A stretch of 64,000 bases of DNA from Jacaranda mimosifolia (Eukaryota > Streptophyta > Magnoliopsida > Lamiales > Bignoniaceae), in NCBI GenBank assembly GCA_018894105.1, contig CM032117.1:45060501-45124500 (forward strand). The letters run 5' to 3'. Shown piece by piece: positions 1-11,539 of the stretch. Position 1 is the first letter of the stretch. The number at the start of each line of letters is the position of its first letter. The position numbers and the translations under genes were made by a program. The notes below the pieces were generated by a model. It was not told the DNA's origin and searched no databases. It saw only the letters and a list, made by a program, of their open reading frames with translations.

Positions 1-560
1 CTCAAGTACAAGGAGTGTGCTAAAGCATTAGTTCGCGAGCAGCCCAGGTCGATGGAGGAGCTCCTCGACCTCGCAGAGAGGTACATGACCCAAGAAGAGA
101 TGAACAAGTTGAAATACAGTAATCTCGAAGTCGACAAGAGGAAAAACAAGGAAAAAGATGACCGCCAGGGCAGAGAAGGACATCGATCCCCCATAAAATG
201 CTTCCACGAATACACTCCGCTCAACCTCCCGAGGAAAGAGGTATTGCTCGCCATACAGCACGAAAACCTACTCAAAAAACCCTGAAAGCTCATGGAAACA
301 GAAGCCATGAAAAAATCGAAAAAATACTGTCACTTACATAAGCAAAAGCGGCATGACATATAAGATTGCTTCAACTTGCAGGATGAGATTGAAAGACTGA
401 TCAGGCAGGGCCACCTAAAAAAATATGTCGAAGAACTGACCAGGCGCGACGAGGGTAAAACCGACTGGACTCCCCGTTGAGAAAGGTCGGCAAGCCCGAT
501 TAGGGAAGAAAAAGGGAAAAGACCTGGCCAAGAACCCAACCCGCCCATTCGAGGAGTCAT
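1..560 (+). pseudogene. Gypsy gag polyprotein, C-terminal part
   Basis: Reads in frame 1 from the left edge. It holds the end of the retrotransposon gag domain (residues like EELLDLAERYMTQEE), a basic Lys/Arg-rich stretch, then a degenerate knuckle-like segment (YCHLHKQKRHDI, stop, DCFNLQDEIERLI) typical of Tat-type gag ends, where a Cys/His cluster precedes a DEIE-L-I-G-L motif. Stops fall at about 282, 363 and 478. The product would be the capsid/nucleocapsid of the virus-like particle. The same frame continues into the protease region, so gag and pol were one open frame originally. Confidence 0.8.
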
Positions 561-564
561 CGAC

Positions 565-1479
565 ATGATCGCGGGAGGTCCCACTGGAAGGGATTCTAAG
601 AACGTAAGCAAACAAACCCAGAGACAACTAGAGTCGACTAGACCAACCAAAGTCAAGATGGTTTTCCAGCTCTCAGACAGCGCCGAGCCAATCTCTTTCA
701 GCGACTCAGACCTCGACCATATGGAGAACAAGGGAGTCGATAGAAAAATAGACTTCCCCATGGTGGTAACCCTGGAAATAGCCAACTTCGAGGTCAGAAA
801 GATATTGGTCGACAATGGCAGCTCCGTGAATATCATGTTCTTATCTACATTGAACAGAATGAAACTGGGGGAACTAAAGTTTGATTCAGTCAGAACACCA
901 TTTGTTGAATTTGGTGGGTCTGAGATCATCCCAGAATAATCTATCAACCTCTCCACAACATTTGGACAAGGCCCCCGGAGCATAACCTTGATGATCAACT
1001 ATTTGGTGGTCGACACTCCATTCACATACAACGTCATCATTGGTCAACCAGCCCTAAACGACTTCAGGGCCATCATCTCCACTTACCACATGAATATTAA
1101 GTTCCCGACCCCAGCAGGAGTAGGAGAACTCTTATGCAACCTCAAGGATGCATGGCGTTGTTACACCATTTCCATCGAGTCCAATGAACAAAAGAAACGA
1201 CCTCAACTGAAGCCCTCGGGGAACGCCCATGTAGCGAAACCCAAGAAAGGACCTTCATCTAAAAAGAGAAAGTTGGAAGACACTAGGGTCGAGCCTGTCG
1301 GGGGGTTCAAAATAATAGAGCTCGAACCCAAAAACCCCGACAAAACCACTCGGGTCGGAAGTGATATGGGCGACTTTTTGGAATGCCTCATGGTTGATTT
1401 CCTTCGACAAAATATTGATCTGTTCACTTGGAAAGTTGTAGATCTTCAAGGAATCGACCCAAGTGTCATCGTCCATTGA
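565..1479 (+). pseudogene. Gypsy pol, retropepsin-like aspartic protease region
   Basis: Same frame as gag. The retropepsin-like core is recognisable: a beta-strand followed by ILVDNGSSVNIMF (about 812-852), where the catalytic triplet reads D-N-G rather than the usual D-T/S-G, and later NVIIGQPALNDFRA (about 1030-1070), the flap/ILG-like part of plant Gypsy proteases. One stop (about 937) interrupts it. Downstream is a Lys-rich linker leading to the RT start (VEPVGGFKIIELEP). The stop means the polyprotein is not made; D-N-G is also seen in Tat-type proteases, so I do not treat it as a mutation. Confidence 0.85.
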
Positions 1480-2299
1480 CTCAATGTGGACCCCGCTCAC
1501 AAGCCAGCAAGGTAAAAGACAAGAACCTTCAATGCTGAGAAGTCCCAAATCATCGGGGAGGAGGTCAGCAAGCTTTTACAAGCAGGATATATTGTAGAAA
1601 TTCAGTACCCTTCTTGGCTTTGTAATGTTGTACTTGTCCCTAAGAACAAGGGAAATGGCGAATGTGTAACGATTTCACTGATTTAAATAAAGCTTACCCA
1701 AAGGATCCTTACCCCTTGCCTTGTATAGATTTATTAGTAGATTCTACTGCTGGATGTGAATTGTTGAGCATGATGGATGCCTTCCAAGGCAATTATCAAA
1801 TATTTATGGCACATGAGGACAGGGACAAGACCTCTTTCGTCGTCCCCAATAAAGTATATTGCTTTTTAGTCATGCCCTTTGGACTCAAAAATACGGGAGC
1901 AACGTCCCAAAGATTGGTCAATTTTATGTTCAAGAATGAGATCGGAAGGTCGATGGAGGTCTACGTCGATGACATATTGTCAAAATCGAGAAAGTTGAGG
2001 ACCACCTTGTCAACCTCGGCCGCACCTGCACCATATTAAGGGCCTTCGGCATGAAGCTCAATCATAACAAATGCACATTTAGAGTACGCGGGAGCAAGTT
2101 CCTCGGGTATATAGTTAGTCAAAGAGGAATCGAGGCAAACCCACAGAAGATCCAAGCAATTCTAGACATCGTCCCGCCTTGTATGGTTCGAGATATCCAA
2201 TGCCTGGTCGGCAGGTTCATAGCACGGCTGGCCGACAAGAGCCTACCTTTTTTCAAAATACTCAGAAACACCAAAAAATTAGGGTTCCAGTGGACTTAG
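1480..2299 (+). pseudogene. Gypsy pol, reverse transcriptase domain (frameshifted)
   Basis: RNA-directed DNA polymerase. Visible in order: AGYIVEIQYPSWLCNVVLVP (1582-1641), CNDFTDLNKAYPKDPYPLP (about 1664-1720, finger/palm start), SMMDAFQGNYQI (first catalytic Asp), FLVMPFGLKNTGATSQRLVN and the active-site YVDDILSKS (about 1961-1987). The frame changes near 1655 and again just after the YVDD box, where the same protein resumes in another frame at 2051 (MKLNHNKCTFRV, thumb). A TAG/TAA ends the segment at about 2297. The homology is clear, but the frame breaks make this a pseudogene. Confidence 0.92.
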
Positions 2300-3170
2300 C
2301 ATTACGACCAGGCCTTGGTAGAGCTCAAGCAATACTTGTCTTCATCGCCTATGCTTGCCAAACCCAAGCTGGGAAAAGTGCTACAGCTTTATCTAGTTGT
2401 ATCCACTGCCTCGATCAGTTCAGTATTAACGTCGACAAGAGAAGGGACTCACCGTCCTGTGTATTACTGCATCAAGGCTCTACACGAGCCGGAACACAAT
2501 TATTTGGAGATCGAGAAGTTTGCCCTCGTCCTCATTACGGTAGCCCGGAAGTTACGGCCTTACTTCCAATCCCATGCAATCGTGGTGTTAACGAATCAAC
2601 CATTAAATCAGGTGTTGTCGAAGCCTGACACTTCAGGTGGACTCACCAAATGGGCCATCCAGCTCGGGGAGTTCGACATCACTTTCCAGCCGCGGACGGC
2701 CATAAAAGCGCAAGTCCTGGCCAACTTCATCGTCGAAAGACTCGACCTACCGATCCAAAATGTTGAGAATGCCTCGGTATGGACATTGCACGTTGATGGA
2801 TCAACAACCACATCAGGAGGTAGAATAAGTGTGTCCCTCCGTTCCCCACTTGCCAGTGAGTATGATTTTGCCATAAAACTCGACTTCCCAATTACCAACA
2901 ACAAAGCAAAATATGAGGCTCTCATCACAGGAATGCGCATGGCCGCAGCTCGCGGTGTCAAGCAGCTTGTAGCGATCACTGATTCTCAGCTAGTCGCGGA
3001 ACAAGTTGAGGGTAATTTCGAGGCAAATGAGGTCAAAATGACTCAGTATCTGACAGAAGTAAGATAATTATGACAATCATTCAGGAGTTTCACCCAGAGC
3101 CATGTCTCCTGAACAGAGAACGAACGAGCAGATGCACTCTTGAAGCAAGCCAGCTCGACGAAAGGTACCA
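2300..3170 (+). pseudogene. Gypsy pol, RNase H plus additional RNase H (aRNH)
   Basis: Two RNase H modules in tandem. The first (2315-2740) is the usual Gypsy RNase H with QLYLVVSTASISSVL, HRPVYYCIKALHEPEHNYLEIEKFAL and VVLTNQPLNQVL; the usual D of the VYLA-VS motif is weak. The second (about 2780-3165) begins WTLHVDGSTTTSGG and continues NNKAKYEALITGMRMA and AITDSQLVAEQVEG, then after a stop and frameshift ENERADALLKQAS. D-G-S, E-A-L and D-S-Q carry the metal-binding acidic residues of the type I fold. A second RNase H after the first is diagnostic of the Tat lineage. Confidence 0.9.
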
Positions 3171-4496
3171 AGGAAATAACCATAACATTTTTGGTGGCCA
3201 GCAAACCCTGTATTCCAACCACCAATCATAGTCTCGTCGGGTGCGTTAAGCAGACAGCCCCTCTTGGCAAGAGCCAATCAAGCTTTACCTGAGTCAAGGG
3301 ACCATACCCGTCGACGATATGGAAGCCCGCATGCTTAGAGGGCTAGTAGCCAAGTTTGCACTAGATGAACATGGACAGCTCTATAGGAGGTCAATATCAG
3401 GACCCCCACTAAAATGCCTAGCATCCGAAGAGGCGAACAAAATACTACACGAGATACATGTCGGCATCTGCAGCAACCATTCCGGTGGTCGATCTTTAGC
3501 GCACAAAGTTGTCCGTTACGATTATTTTTGGCCCACCATATTACAAGACTCAGTCGACTTCGCTAGAAAATGCCCGTCGTGCTAAATCCACTCGAACATA
3601 CAGCACCAACCAGCTGCATCAATGGTCAACGTCCAAATCACATGGTCATTCGACCAATGGGGGATCGACATTGTTGGATCTTTCCCAAATACGTCGGGCC
3701 AGCGTAAGTTTATCATAGTGGCGGTCGAATACTTCACCAAAGGGGTAGAAGCCAAAGCAGCTCCAAAAATCACCGACGCGGCCATCAAGAGTTTCATTTG
3801 GAAAAATGTAATCTGTCGATTTAGGTTGCCCAAAGTCTTAATCTCGGACAATGGCACTTAGTTTCAAAGCAAGAGCACAAGAAAATGGTGTGAAGTATTG
3901 GGAATTAATCAACACTTCACGTCGGTGGGAAATCCCCAAGCTAATGGTCAAACCAAGGTCACAAATAGAATAGTTCTCAACCACCTCAGGCTCGAATAAC
4001 AGGAATAGGGGCTAGTTGGGCAGATCACCTCCTAGGGGTGCTTTGGGCTTACAAGACCATAACTCTAACAACCACAAGCCACAGCCCATACAGCTTAGTC
4101 TACGGATCTGAAGCGGTAATCCCGTCCGAGTTGATCCAGCACACAGCTCGGGTAATCCACTATAATCCGGTCAGAAATGCAACGAAAAGGACACTTGACC
4201 TAATCACCATTGATGAGCTGCGCCACGCAGCCTACAACACGATGCAGCGATATCGTTCAAAAATGACGGAACGCTATAACAGAATAGTGCAACCCCGGAG
4301 CTTCAAGATTGGCGACCTCGTCCTCAAGAAAGTGGAAGTATCAAAAAATGTAGGAAAACTTGACCCAAAGTGGGAGGGACCTTACTCAGTGATCAAAGTG
4401 TCCAAGAACAATGCCTACCGACTAGCAGACGCGACCGGCCGCGAACTACCACGACCTTGGAACGCAGTAAATTTGAAGAAGTTCTATGTGTAAAAG
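3171..4496 (+). pseudogene. Gypsy pol, integrase (frameshifted, catalytic Glu replaced)
   Basis: The zinc-binding HHCC module spans about 3450-3585 (HEIHVGICSNHSGG ... RKCPSC). The DDE core follows: WGIDIVGSFP (first Asp, about 3660), VLISDNGT (second Asp, about 3850) and NPQANGQTKVTNR (3931-3970). In this last box the third catalytic residue is Lys (codon 3955-3957) where family members have Glu (NGQxEVTNR). Stops occur near 3583, 3859, 3997 and 4007, with frameshifts near 3600 and 4020. The C-terminal part (4038-4493) is open: LWAYKTITLTTTSHSPYSLV, a KIGDLVLKKV strand and the WEGPYSVIKV box, ending NLKKFYV just before a TAA. Confidence 0.92.
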
Positions 4497-4599
4497 GCCA
4501 CTGGCCATATTTGTAAAGCCATATTTGCAACAGAATAAAGACAATGAAGGTAAAAGATTAGCAAAACTTGCTAAAAAGTGAAAAGCATTCATTTATACA

Positions 4600-7037
4600 T
4601 CATCAGAAATGATCCAAAGTATAAACGCCTCATCGAGGCACGTTCATTACACATCAAAAATAGAAATGAACAAAAACTTAGCTAGAACTGGCACCCTCAT
4701 CACCAGCCACCCAAACGCCCTCCTCAATGGCCTGTTTGAGCTTGTCACTCGAGGGGATATCTATCGGCACAAGCTCGAGCATAGCCACGATAAAGGGCAC
4801 AACCTTGAACGTGAAGTCACCGACGAACTCAAACTCCTGGGTGATTGTCTTCAGCCTCGGCTTGCCTCCTCAACTCGTCTATCAGCGAGGTCGATGGCAG
4901 AGCCTCCGTAATACCCTCCGCTACAGTAGCCTCGATGCCTACTCCCTCGGCCCCACCCTCGTCCTCCGGGTAAGGCTGTAACTACTCATCGAGCAAATGG
5001 CTCAGGTGGTATCTATCTTCCGCTCAGAAGGTGTAGCCCAGAAACTATAGCTGCTTAAGAGCCTTCTCGAAGGAACTGCAGGAGTCATCAAGGGCAAACA
5101 CGACACCTGCATCTCGGAACGCCGGGCTTAACATGAACTGTTTCACCGCCACTCGGCCTCGTCCAGACCCACATTCTGGCCTGCAGTTCGACTAGAATTA
5201 AAGGCACCCTGCCCATCCAACCTCAGCTTTTTCAGCAACTCATCCATCTTTGTCCTCTCCTGGACAGATGCGACCAGTTACTCATCCCTTAGTTGGAGCT
5301 ACTTGTTAAGCTCCTCGACCTGTTTATCAAGCTCGTCGACCCTCATTTGTGAAGACTCGAGCTGAACCTTCAAAGTCTCTGCATCCTCGCCAGCCTCCAG
5401 CTGCTCCCGATCAGCCAGAGCCAGTTCGACCTCTGGTAAAAGTTATACCCCAGCTGGCCGACCTGAGAAACAACGCTGTTAGATAATCGATTAGCATGCA
5501 GCAACATAATTAGTGTGAACAAAACCATACCATGTTGGCATGATAAGCTAACGCCCGAAGAGCCGCATCTTGGCTCAGCCCCATAATCTTCCTCTGGTCG
5601 GCCAGGAACTGACCAGCCATTAACACTTTCAGTGGGGCAGCTCCCATCGACCCTGCCATCTCCATGGAAAGTGAGTTATGCACAAACATACCTAGCTCAT
5701 TCCCAAACCAAGGTGAGGGCAACTTCGGCAAGCTTAACAGGATATCGTCCCCACGAGCGTCGAACAGATTATCTCCGATCAGCGGGCTCGACCCCGCGGC
5801 TTTCCCCTTTCCCTTCTCGACAGCAGTCCTCTTTGGAGCAGGTCTTGCCTACTCTACCATTACTCTCTTGTGTCGACCCGCAAGGTTGCTGCCTGTTGTT
5901 GCGATTGGTTGGGCAAGTGATGGTGTTGGTGAAAGTGTAAGCGCCGCGACCTCCTAACGAGGTGCTTCGATCACAACGGCCGCTCAACGAGTTGCCGAAG
6001 CCGTGCGGCGCTATTGGTTCCTCTCTGCCCTCGCCAAAGCCTCAGCCCTTGAACAGTTCATGATCTCATCGCGATCTGCTAAGAAGCAAGATAATAAAAG
6101 TCAAAATCGAGCATAAAGACAGAAAAATAATAAACTGAAAAAAGCCCAGTCTACCTAGTCAATCATCCGCAGGCAAATTTAGAGGAGCTAGCGATAACCT
6201 AGCCAATACCAAATTCCTCTCCTCGATAAACACCGAGGCCTCCATTTAGCCAAATTCGACTAGGTCCCGAACGAAGGTGTTGGGCCAGGTCGGGGTAAGG
6301 TTACCTGGCATTTCGACATGCCCCATCCACCAGCCCCGAGGAATATTGAAACCCCCAGCCACCCGAACAAATAGATACCATTTTTTCCATTCTTGCCCGT
6401 AAGAGAAAGCTAGGGAAACAAGGAATTTACAGTGGGGTTGAGCAGTTAAATAGTAAAAGCCCGACTCGTCGGTGCTACCTGACTTACGAGACATGGGAAG
6501 ATGAAAGAGGTTTGAAAAGTTGTCAAAGTTGGCCGGCTGGTCGAGTAGATACATTAACACGATGAAACTATTGATGGTCGAGAAATAATTGGGAAGTAAC
6601 TGGGTTATGCACACCTGTAGGCCCCTGAGGAGGTCGACCATCTGGGCATTTAAAGAAAACCTCAGACCGCATCTAAAGGCATCCTCGAAAATAATGAAAC
6701 AACCTACGGGAGGACAATGCATTCGACCAGAGGCCCCTGGGGTCAGTAGTTCGTATTGGGCAGGAATATGGTATAACTCCCTGAGACGTCTTAAGTCCGC
6801 AGGGGTAATCGTTGACATGATCTCACTATAATGGTCAGGGGTGAACAGTCGACCCCACGAGGGAGGAACCTGGCTGGGCCCTACTTCATCCCCCCTACGA
6901 TTGCTGCTCGGGCTACTGGAGCTCGAGCTTCCGCTCGACAACTCATTAGACTCCCCCGATAAACCCCCAAGCCTATCAAACTGGGTAGCCTCACTGTCCC
7001 CCCCTCGACTACTCTCCGAAGCAGATATACCCAACAT
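4600..7037 (-). pseudogene. Antisense ORF of Tat-lineage element (plant gypsy-type transposon domain, spliced)
   Basis: Starts at ATG 7035-7037. Exon 1 (to about 6155) encodes an acidic Ser-rich N-terminus, then a globular part with LTPGASGRMHCPPVGCFIIF, FRCGLRFSLN and FNIPRGWWMG, the pattern of the plant 'putative gypsy type transposon' domain (PF04195-like). One TAG at 6246-6248 interrupts it. A GT-AG intron fits 6076-6154, and exon 2 resumes DEIMNCSRAEALARAE. Further conserved blocks lie at 5510-5731 (HNSLSMEMAGSMG, then ALRALAYHANM) and about 5280-5460, a heptad-rich coiled coil (ETLKVQLESSQMRVDELDKQ). Antisense ORFs here are known from Grande- and RIRE2-like elements; their function is unknown. 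It is less decayed than pol. The 3' exons after about 5250 are hard to follow. Confidence 0.75.
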
Positions 7038-7195
7038 TATATCAATAAAGCTGAAGAGCGTTGAAAAGAGAGAAAGGAAGCACTTATTGAATCAAAGAAC
7101 TAGAAACAGAAAAGTGTTAGCAGCGAAAGCGGTTGACTAGGTGCTCGACTAGATGCTAAGGTAGTAAAAGTAAAAATGGTTATTTTAACAGCAGA

Positions 7196-7203
7196 TATTT
7201 ATA
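7196..7203 (-). promoter_or_regulatory. TATA box of the antisense gene
   Basis: TATAAATA on the minus strand, about 160 bases upstream of the antisense ATG at 7037, within GGCTATAAATATCTGC. Spacing leaves a leader of roughly 130 bases. The site lies upstream of the 3' LTR start, so it is not the LTR promoter. Inferred from sequence only. Confidence 0.55.
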
Positions 7204-7398
7204 GCCATGAGTAGCACGGGAATCCCAGTGGTTGTAATAATGTTGTAACCGCCGCGCCACCCCTACGCACGCCACGACGTAACCGCTCATTAAATGCGCC
7301 AAACCCTGGTAGATTTTTGAAAAACCCTTGTCGATTCTTGTAACTGTCCATCAAGCTACTTGCCAACACTTCTCATCGAATCCTCATTCAGCCTTAAG

Positions 7399-7410
7399 AA
7401 GTGGGGGGAC
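7399..7410 (+). other. Polypurine tract of the Gypsy element
   Basis: AAGTGGGGGGAC, three bases before the TG that opens the 3' LTR. Purine-rich G-run directly 5' of the LTR is the plus-strand primer site of plant Gypsy elements. Confidence 0.8.
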
Positions 7411-7413
7411 TCA

Positions 7414-8091
7414 TGATATGGGATGGCCCAAACCAAGTTGGCCCAAAGATGCAACTCCAGGCCCAGTCTTTCATCCGAGGCCCATAGGCAATCAACCTCA
7501 ATCAACCTCTTTCTCGACCTGCGCTTCTAATCTGGTCCCCAGAGCAATGTCAGGTCGACCTGATCGACCATAGAGGTCGGTATGGTACAATACTCTACCG
7601 CCGCATTGAATGCACTGACAGGCGGCATGCCTCCGCATTAATAGTGCATGCCGCCCAATTACTGCCTGACGCAGCAAGTGCCTCAACAGTGTACTACCCT
7701 ACCTTGTAACCTGGGGAGACGGCCACCTGGAATAGCACAGAGAGAGGAGTTGACCAATTACACCTCATGCAAGGACAAATGCCCTTTCTACACATCAAGT
7801 GCATCACAGATAAATCCCCAAGTAAAGAAGGCTATAAATACCCCTATTCCAACCTTCTAAAGGTATGCTCTCATATATATAAAAAAGCCCATACCTTGCT
7901 GCTCATATTATCTAGTCGACCCCCGTATTGACTTGAGCGTCGGAGGGCCTAAGACAAGGGCTCCTCGACTAGCCTGACGTTTGCTAGTGATTGCAGGATT
8001 CAGCCCACCTATACAAGTATATCGACCAGAGAGGTCGAGTTTCACCGAGTCTTCTAATTTATCCAACATCCAACGGATTCAACCCTCATCA
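7414..8091 (+). repeat. 3' LTR of the Gypsy element
   Basis: Opens TGATATGG directly after the polypurine tract and closes ...CCCTCATCA, so the ends form the short inverted repeat TGAT/ATCA. Length 678 bases. It holds a TATA box (TATAAATA, 7833-7840) and a start-site region before 7,900. The right boundary is where sequence changes abruptly to TA-rich DNA. No second copy is in the window for comparison, so both ends are inferred. Confidence 0.75.
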
Positions 8092-8890
8092 ACTATATAA
8101 TATTTATAATAAATTATATGCATGCATATATATAAAATCACATATATATATAAAATTATATATATACATATATGCATATAAAATTATTCATAACATCTTT
8201 TTATATATACATATATTAAATACTATTTATTATTTATAAAATTATAAATACATACATTTATATATATATATATAATTATATACATATTAAAAATTATATA
8301 AACACATATATGTGTATAAAATTATTTATAACATATCTATATACATATATATAAAAAATATTTTTTTCTTTTATTTAATCTAAAGTTAAAATAATTTTAT
8401 ATTTATTAAATATATAACATACATATATAAATTAAATACTATTTAATATTTGTAAAATTATATATATGCGCATATATAAAATTATATATATAATTATTTT
8501 TAACATATTTATATTCATACATATAATATATATATAACTTCCCCTTCCCCACACCCCCACCCCCGCTCAACCGACTACCGTGGCTGACTACCATGGCAGC
8601 CAATATTAAGTTTTTTTTCCCTTGTTTTTTTATACACGGTGGCCACCAAGGATTGCGGCCATTGGTCGGATCTAGCCGATCGGCCAAATTCAGTTGGCAT
8701 GGCTACCATGGCAACCTTGGTCATGGTTGCCATATATATATACCTATATATATATATTATAATACTATATTATATTTATAATTTATATTATATAATATTG
8801 AGAAATATATTATAATATATATATAATATGTTGTATATATGCATATAAATGTATAAATAATTTTTTATATATTTTTTTATAAATATTAAG
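8092..8890. repeat. TA-rich low-complexity tract with a GC-richer island
   Basis: Degenerate (TA)n/ATATATAAA sequence with no gene. At 8540-8733 it is interrupted by an island of C-rich sequence (CCCCTTCCCCACACCCCCAC) and repeated CCATGGCAR/GGCCAC motifs. A perfect 9-base inverted repeat, ATGGCAACC/GGTTGCCAT with an 8-base loop, closes the island (8708-8733). The TA tract resumes after it. Short reading frames here come only from the low-complexity sequence. Confidence 0.7.
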
Positions 8891-10252
8891 TACTATTCAA
8901 TTTGGGCTGTTCATTTAAACAAAAAGATTTAACGGTTGATATGTTAAGGGCATAATAGTTATTTTATGTATAAAAACACAACTACTTGCATTTTTTGGAG
9001 CGTGCACTCCACTTATGGTCTCAGGGGGTTTTCACTCATTTTTAAAAACATAAGGCGGCATTTCAATTTTTTTTTTATTATAGGAAGGTAAATCGCTCAT
9101 GTCACATTTCACGAGTTAAATTAACTTTTTCCTTTTATCTTATTCTGAAAATATCTTATATACTCATTTTGTTTTGAGTAATTACAAATGATATTAGGAG
9201 CCTAATGATTGTATGATCCTGAATTAAAAAGATACTCGATGCCTAACTACAACCTAGGTGTGACGAAGATATGTTATAATATAAGAATCTTAGCATATAT
9301 CGTTGTGATTACATTCAACTTTTAACTTTTCTCAAGAATCAAAATATTCATGGCAGAAGACAAAGAACAGGGAAGTAGCTTAGAACAAGAGTCATCACCA
9401 CATGAAGCAATCTTTTTTGTCATAGCTTATCTTGTTCTCTTTGAACTTTTTACTATGACTCAAGTCTGCGAATCATTGAGAGATGCCATAAAATGAGTTA
9501 AAATGATGAGATGTAAAACCTGCTTGGATTTTGAATTTTGCATGGTTGAAATGACATAGGAGGTGCTTTAGGTGTACATAATTTGTCAAACTAAAATGAT
9601 GTGCCTAAATGTTCTTATTTTTATCTTCGAATCTTGATAATTCACTGCCTATCATTTCATCTTACTTTTATCTTTTATTTATCTTAAAAATTCAAGTAAA
9701 AGTAGAAAAAGCTAAAAAATTATATTATCATATAAAAAAAATATCAATATTTTGTTTATTTATATTATAAAAATTTGAGCATACGCATCATGTTTGTAAA
9801 AAATAGTAATTATTAATAAAGTAATAGTTTTTCTTATGTGTTTACGAGCGATGCATAAAAAATGCAGTAGTTTTCATTTTTTATTTCACATATCTATAAT
9901 TTTTGCGGTACCTACACTCAACTAACTATAAATTTCACCATTATCATTGTATTTTAAATTTTTATTTTTATTTTTACAAAAATTTGAATAAATATATTCA
10001 TACTATTAAAAGAAAATTATATGGTATAAAAATATACAAATACTTAATTTTTATAACCTACATTTAAGAATAAATTTTCATGAGGTACAAAATATAGGTT
10101 ATTATTTTTACAAAAAATAAATTATCAAAAAATATATATAATATAAACATGTATTTATTCAGTAAAACGAGCACAACATCGCGCCTTGCATGGTGCTCCC
10201 TTCACTAATATATATATATATATATATATATATGTTTATTCAGCATTGTGCT
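8891..10252. other. AT-rich intergenic stretch, nothing recognised
   Basis: No open frame with recognisable protein, no clear repeat apart from a short (TA)n run at about 10206-10232 directly before the next LTR. Confidence 0.6.
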
Positions 10253-10697
10253 TGTTGATTTTACCTTGAAATTTGAGTTACAAATGACGAGAAATGGAAG
10301 AAACAAAGTGGATTAGGCTTGGAGCGATCGAGCACCGCAGTACCAGAAAGCCAGTGCCACGATGCCGTGCACAAGCCCATGGGCCAAGGACTCTTTTCAT
10401 GGGTATTTAAGTAGCTTTCTTCCAAGACAATTAGAAGGAGACCATACACGAGTGATTATAACTGCTTTTAAGATAGTTTTCTTGAGACGGAGTTTAGAAT
10501 GAGGGTGTTAGGTGTTCTCGTGAGATTTGTGGGCTCAAAGTTGTATTTATTATCTTGATTTGAAATCAATAAGATCCTTTCTTTGTCGAGTGGCTTAGGC
10601 ACATCGCTGAACCATGTTAAATCTTATTGTTAGTTTTCATTGAATTACTTTACTGTTATTTTATAATTTTCATAATAGATCTTTTTGGGTTACAACA
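10253..10697 (+). repeat. 5' LTR of the first Copia element
   Basis: 445 bases, opening TGTTGATTTTACC and closing GGGTTACAACA, so the ends form the inverted repeat TGTTG/CAACA. It stops three bases before the tRNA primer site. A TATA-like TATTTAAG lies at 10404-10411. No matching 3' LTR is present, so boundaries rest on the terminal repeat and the primer site. Confidence 0.75.
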
Positions 10698-10700
10698 AAT

Positions 10701-10712
10701 TGGTATCAAAGC
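10701..10712 (+). other. Primer binding site (initiator Met tRNA type)
   Basis: TGGTATCAAAGC matches the canonical plant Copia primer site TGGTATCAGAGC with one G-to-A change. It follows the LTR end by three bases, as usual for Copia elements. Confidence 0.85.
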
Positions 10713-10723
10713 AGGTTGGATCA

Positions 10724-11470
10724 AATGTCAGCCATGAAGTATGAAGTAGAGAAATTCGATGGCAAAAATGACTTTGGGCTATGGAAAACGAAGGTTCACG
10801 CCCTCCTGTGTCAACAAGATTTATTGAGAGTGTTAAATGGCAGAAATTCCTTACCAGAGATGCTGACAGACGAAGAGAAGGACAAGTTTATGGCAAAAGC
10901 TTACGGTACTCTAGTGTTACCATTAGCAGATAACGTACTAAGAGAGGTCTCCACAGAAAATACGCTAGTGAATTTGTAGAAAAAGCTGGAGAGTCTCTAT
11001 ATGACGAAGTCCTTGACGAATCAGTTGTATTTGAAACAGCGATTATACACATTAAGGATGAAGGATGGTACATCTATTACTCAGCATATTTATTTTTTCA
11101 ATAAGGTGATTCTAGATCTTACTAGTATAGATGTTAAAATTGAAGACGAAGACCAAGCTTTAATTCTCTTGTGTTCTCTGTCAAAATCTTTTGAGCACTT
11201 GGTTACGATTTCAATGAAGGATCTGAAGGCCTCATTGAATTCCCACAAATTGAGAAAAACATGTCCTGGGCAACAATGATGTTGAAAGTAGATAAGGATT
11301 AGTAGCGAAGAGGATACCGAGAGAAAGGGGAAGGAGTAAAGGCCGATCGAAGTCCCGAACCAATCCTAGAGACGGTGCCAAGTGTTTTAGGTGCGATCGA
11401 AAGGGACACTAAAAATGAAATTGTCCGGAACAAGGAAAGAAAAAGGATACAGGTGAAACTTCTAATCAAA
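10724..11470 (+). pseudogene. Copia gag (decayed)
   Basis: ATG at 10724 opens MSAMKYEVEKFDGKNDFGLW, the N-terminal gag domain (UBN2/DUF4219-like) of Tork elements. Stops break it at about 10977, and the frame resumes at 10980-11280 (SLYMTKSLTNQLYLKQRLYTLRM and LILLCSLSKSFEHLV). A CCHC zinc knuckle, CFRCDRKGH...NCP, is still visible at about 11390-11430 but contains two stop codons. The product would be the nucleocapsid of the particle. Confidence 0.85.
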
Positions 11471-11539
11471 AATGGGATGATTTCGTAAGAATTGTTGAGG
11501 ATAAATCTAATAATGGGCTTGTTCTCAATGTTGCCAAAA

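Larger units (their letters stand above)
1..8091 (+). mobile_element. Ty3/Gypsy LTR retrotransposon, Tat lineage, 5' end outside window
   Basis: Degenerate Gypsy element running off the left edge. Order on the plus strand is gag end, aspartic protease, reverse transcriptase, RNase H, a second RNase H (aRNH), integrase, then a 2.9-kb 3' region with an antisense gene, polypurine tract and 3' LTR. The PR-RT-RH-aRNH-IN order and the long antisense gene downstream of pol are established marks of the Tat lineage (Retand, Ogre, Grande, RIRE2 relatives). Pol is broken by several stops and frameshifts, so this copy cannot make its own proteins. The 5' LTR and most of gag lie outside the window, so age and target duplication cannot be read. 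Confidence 0.93.
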
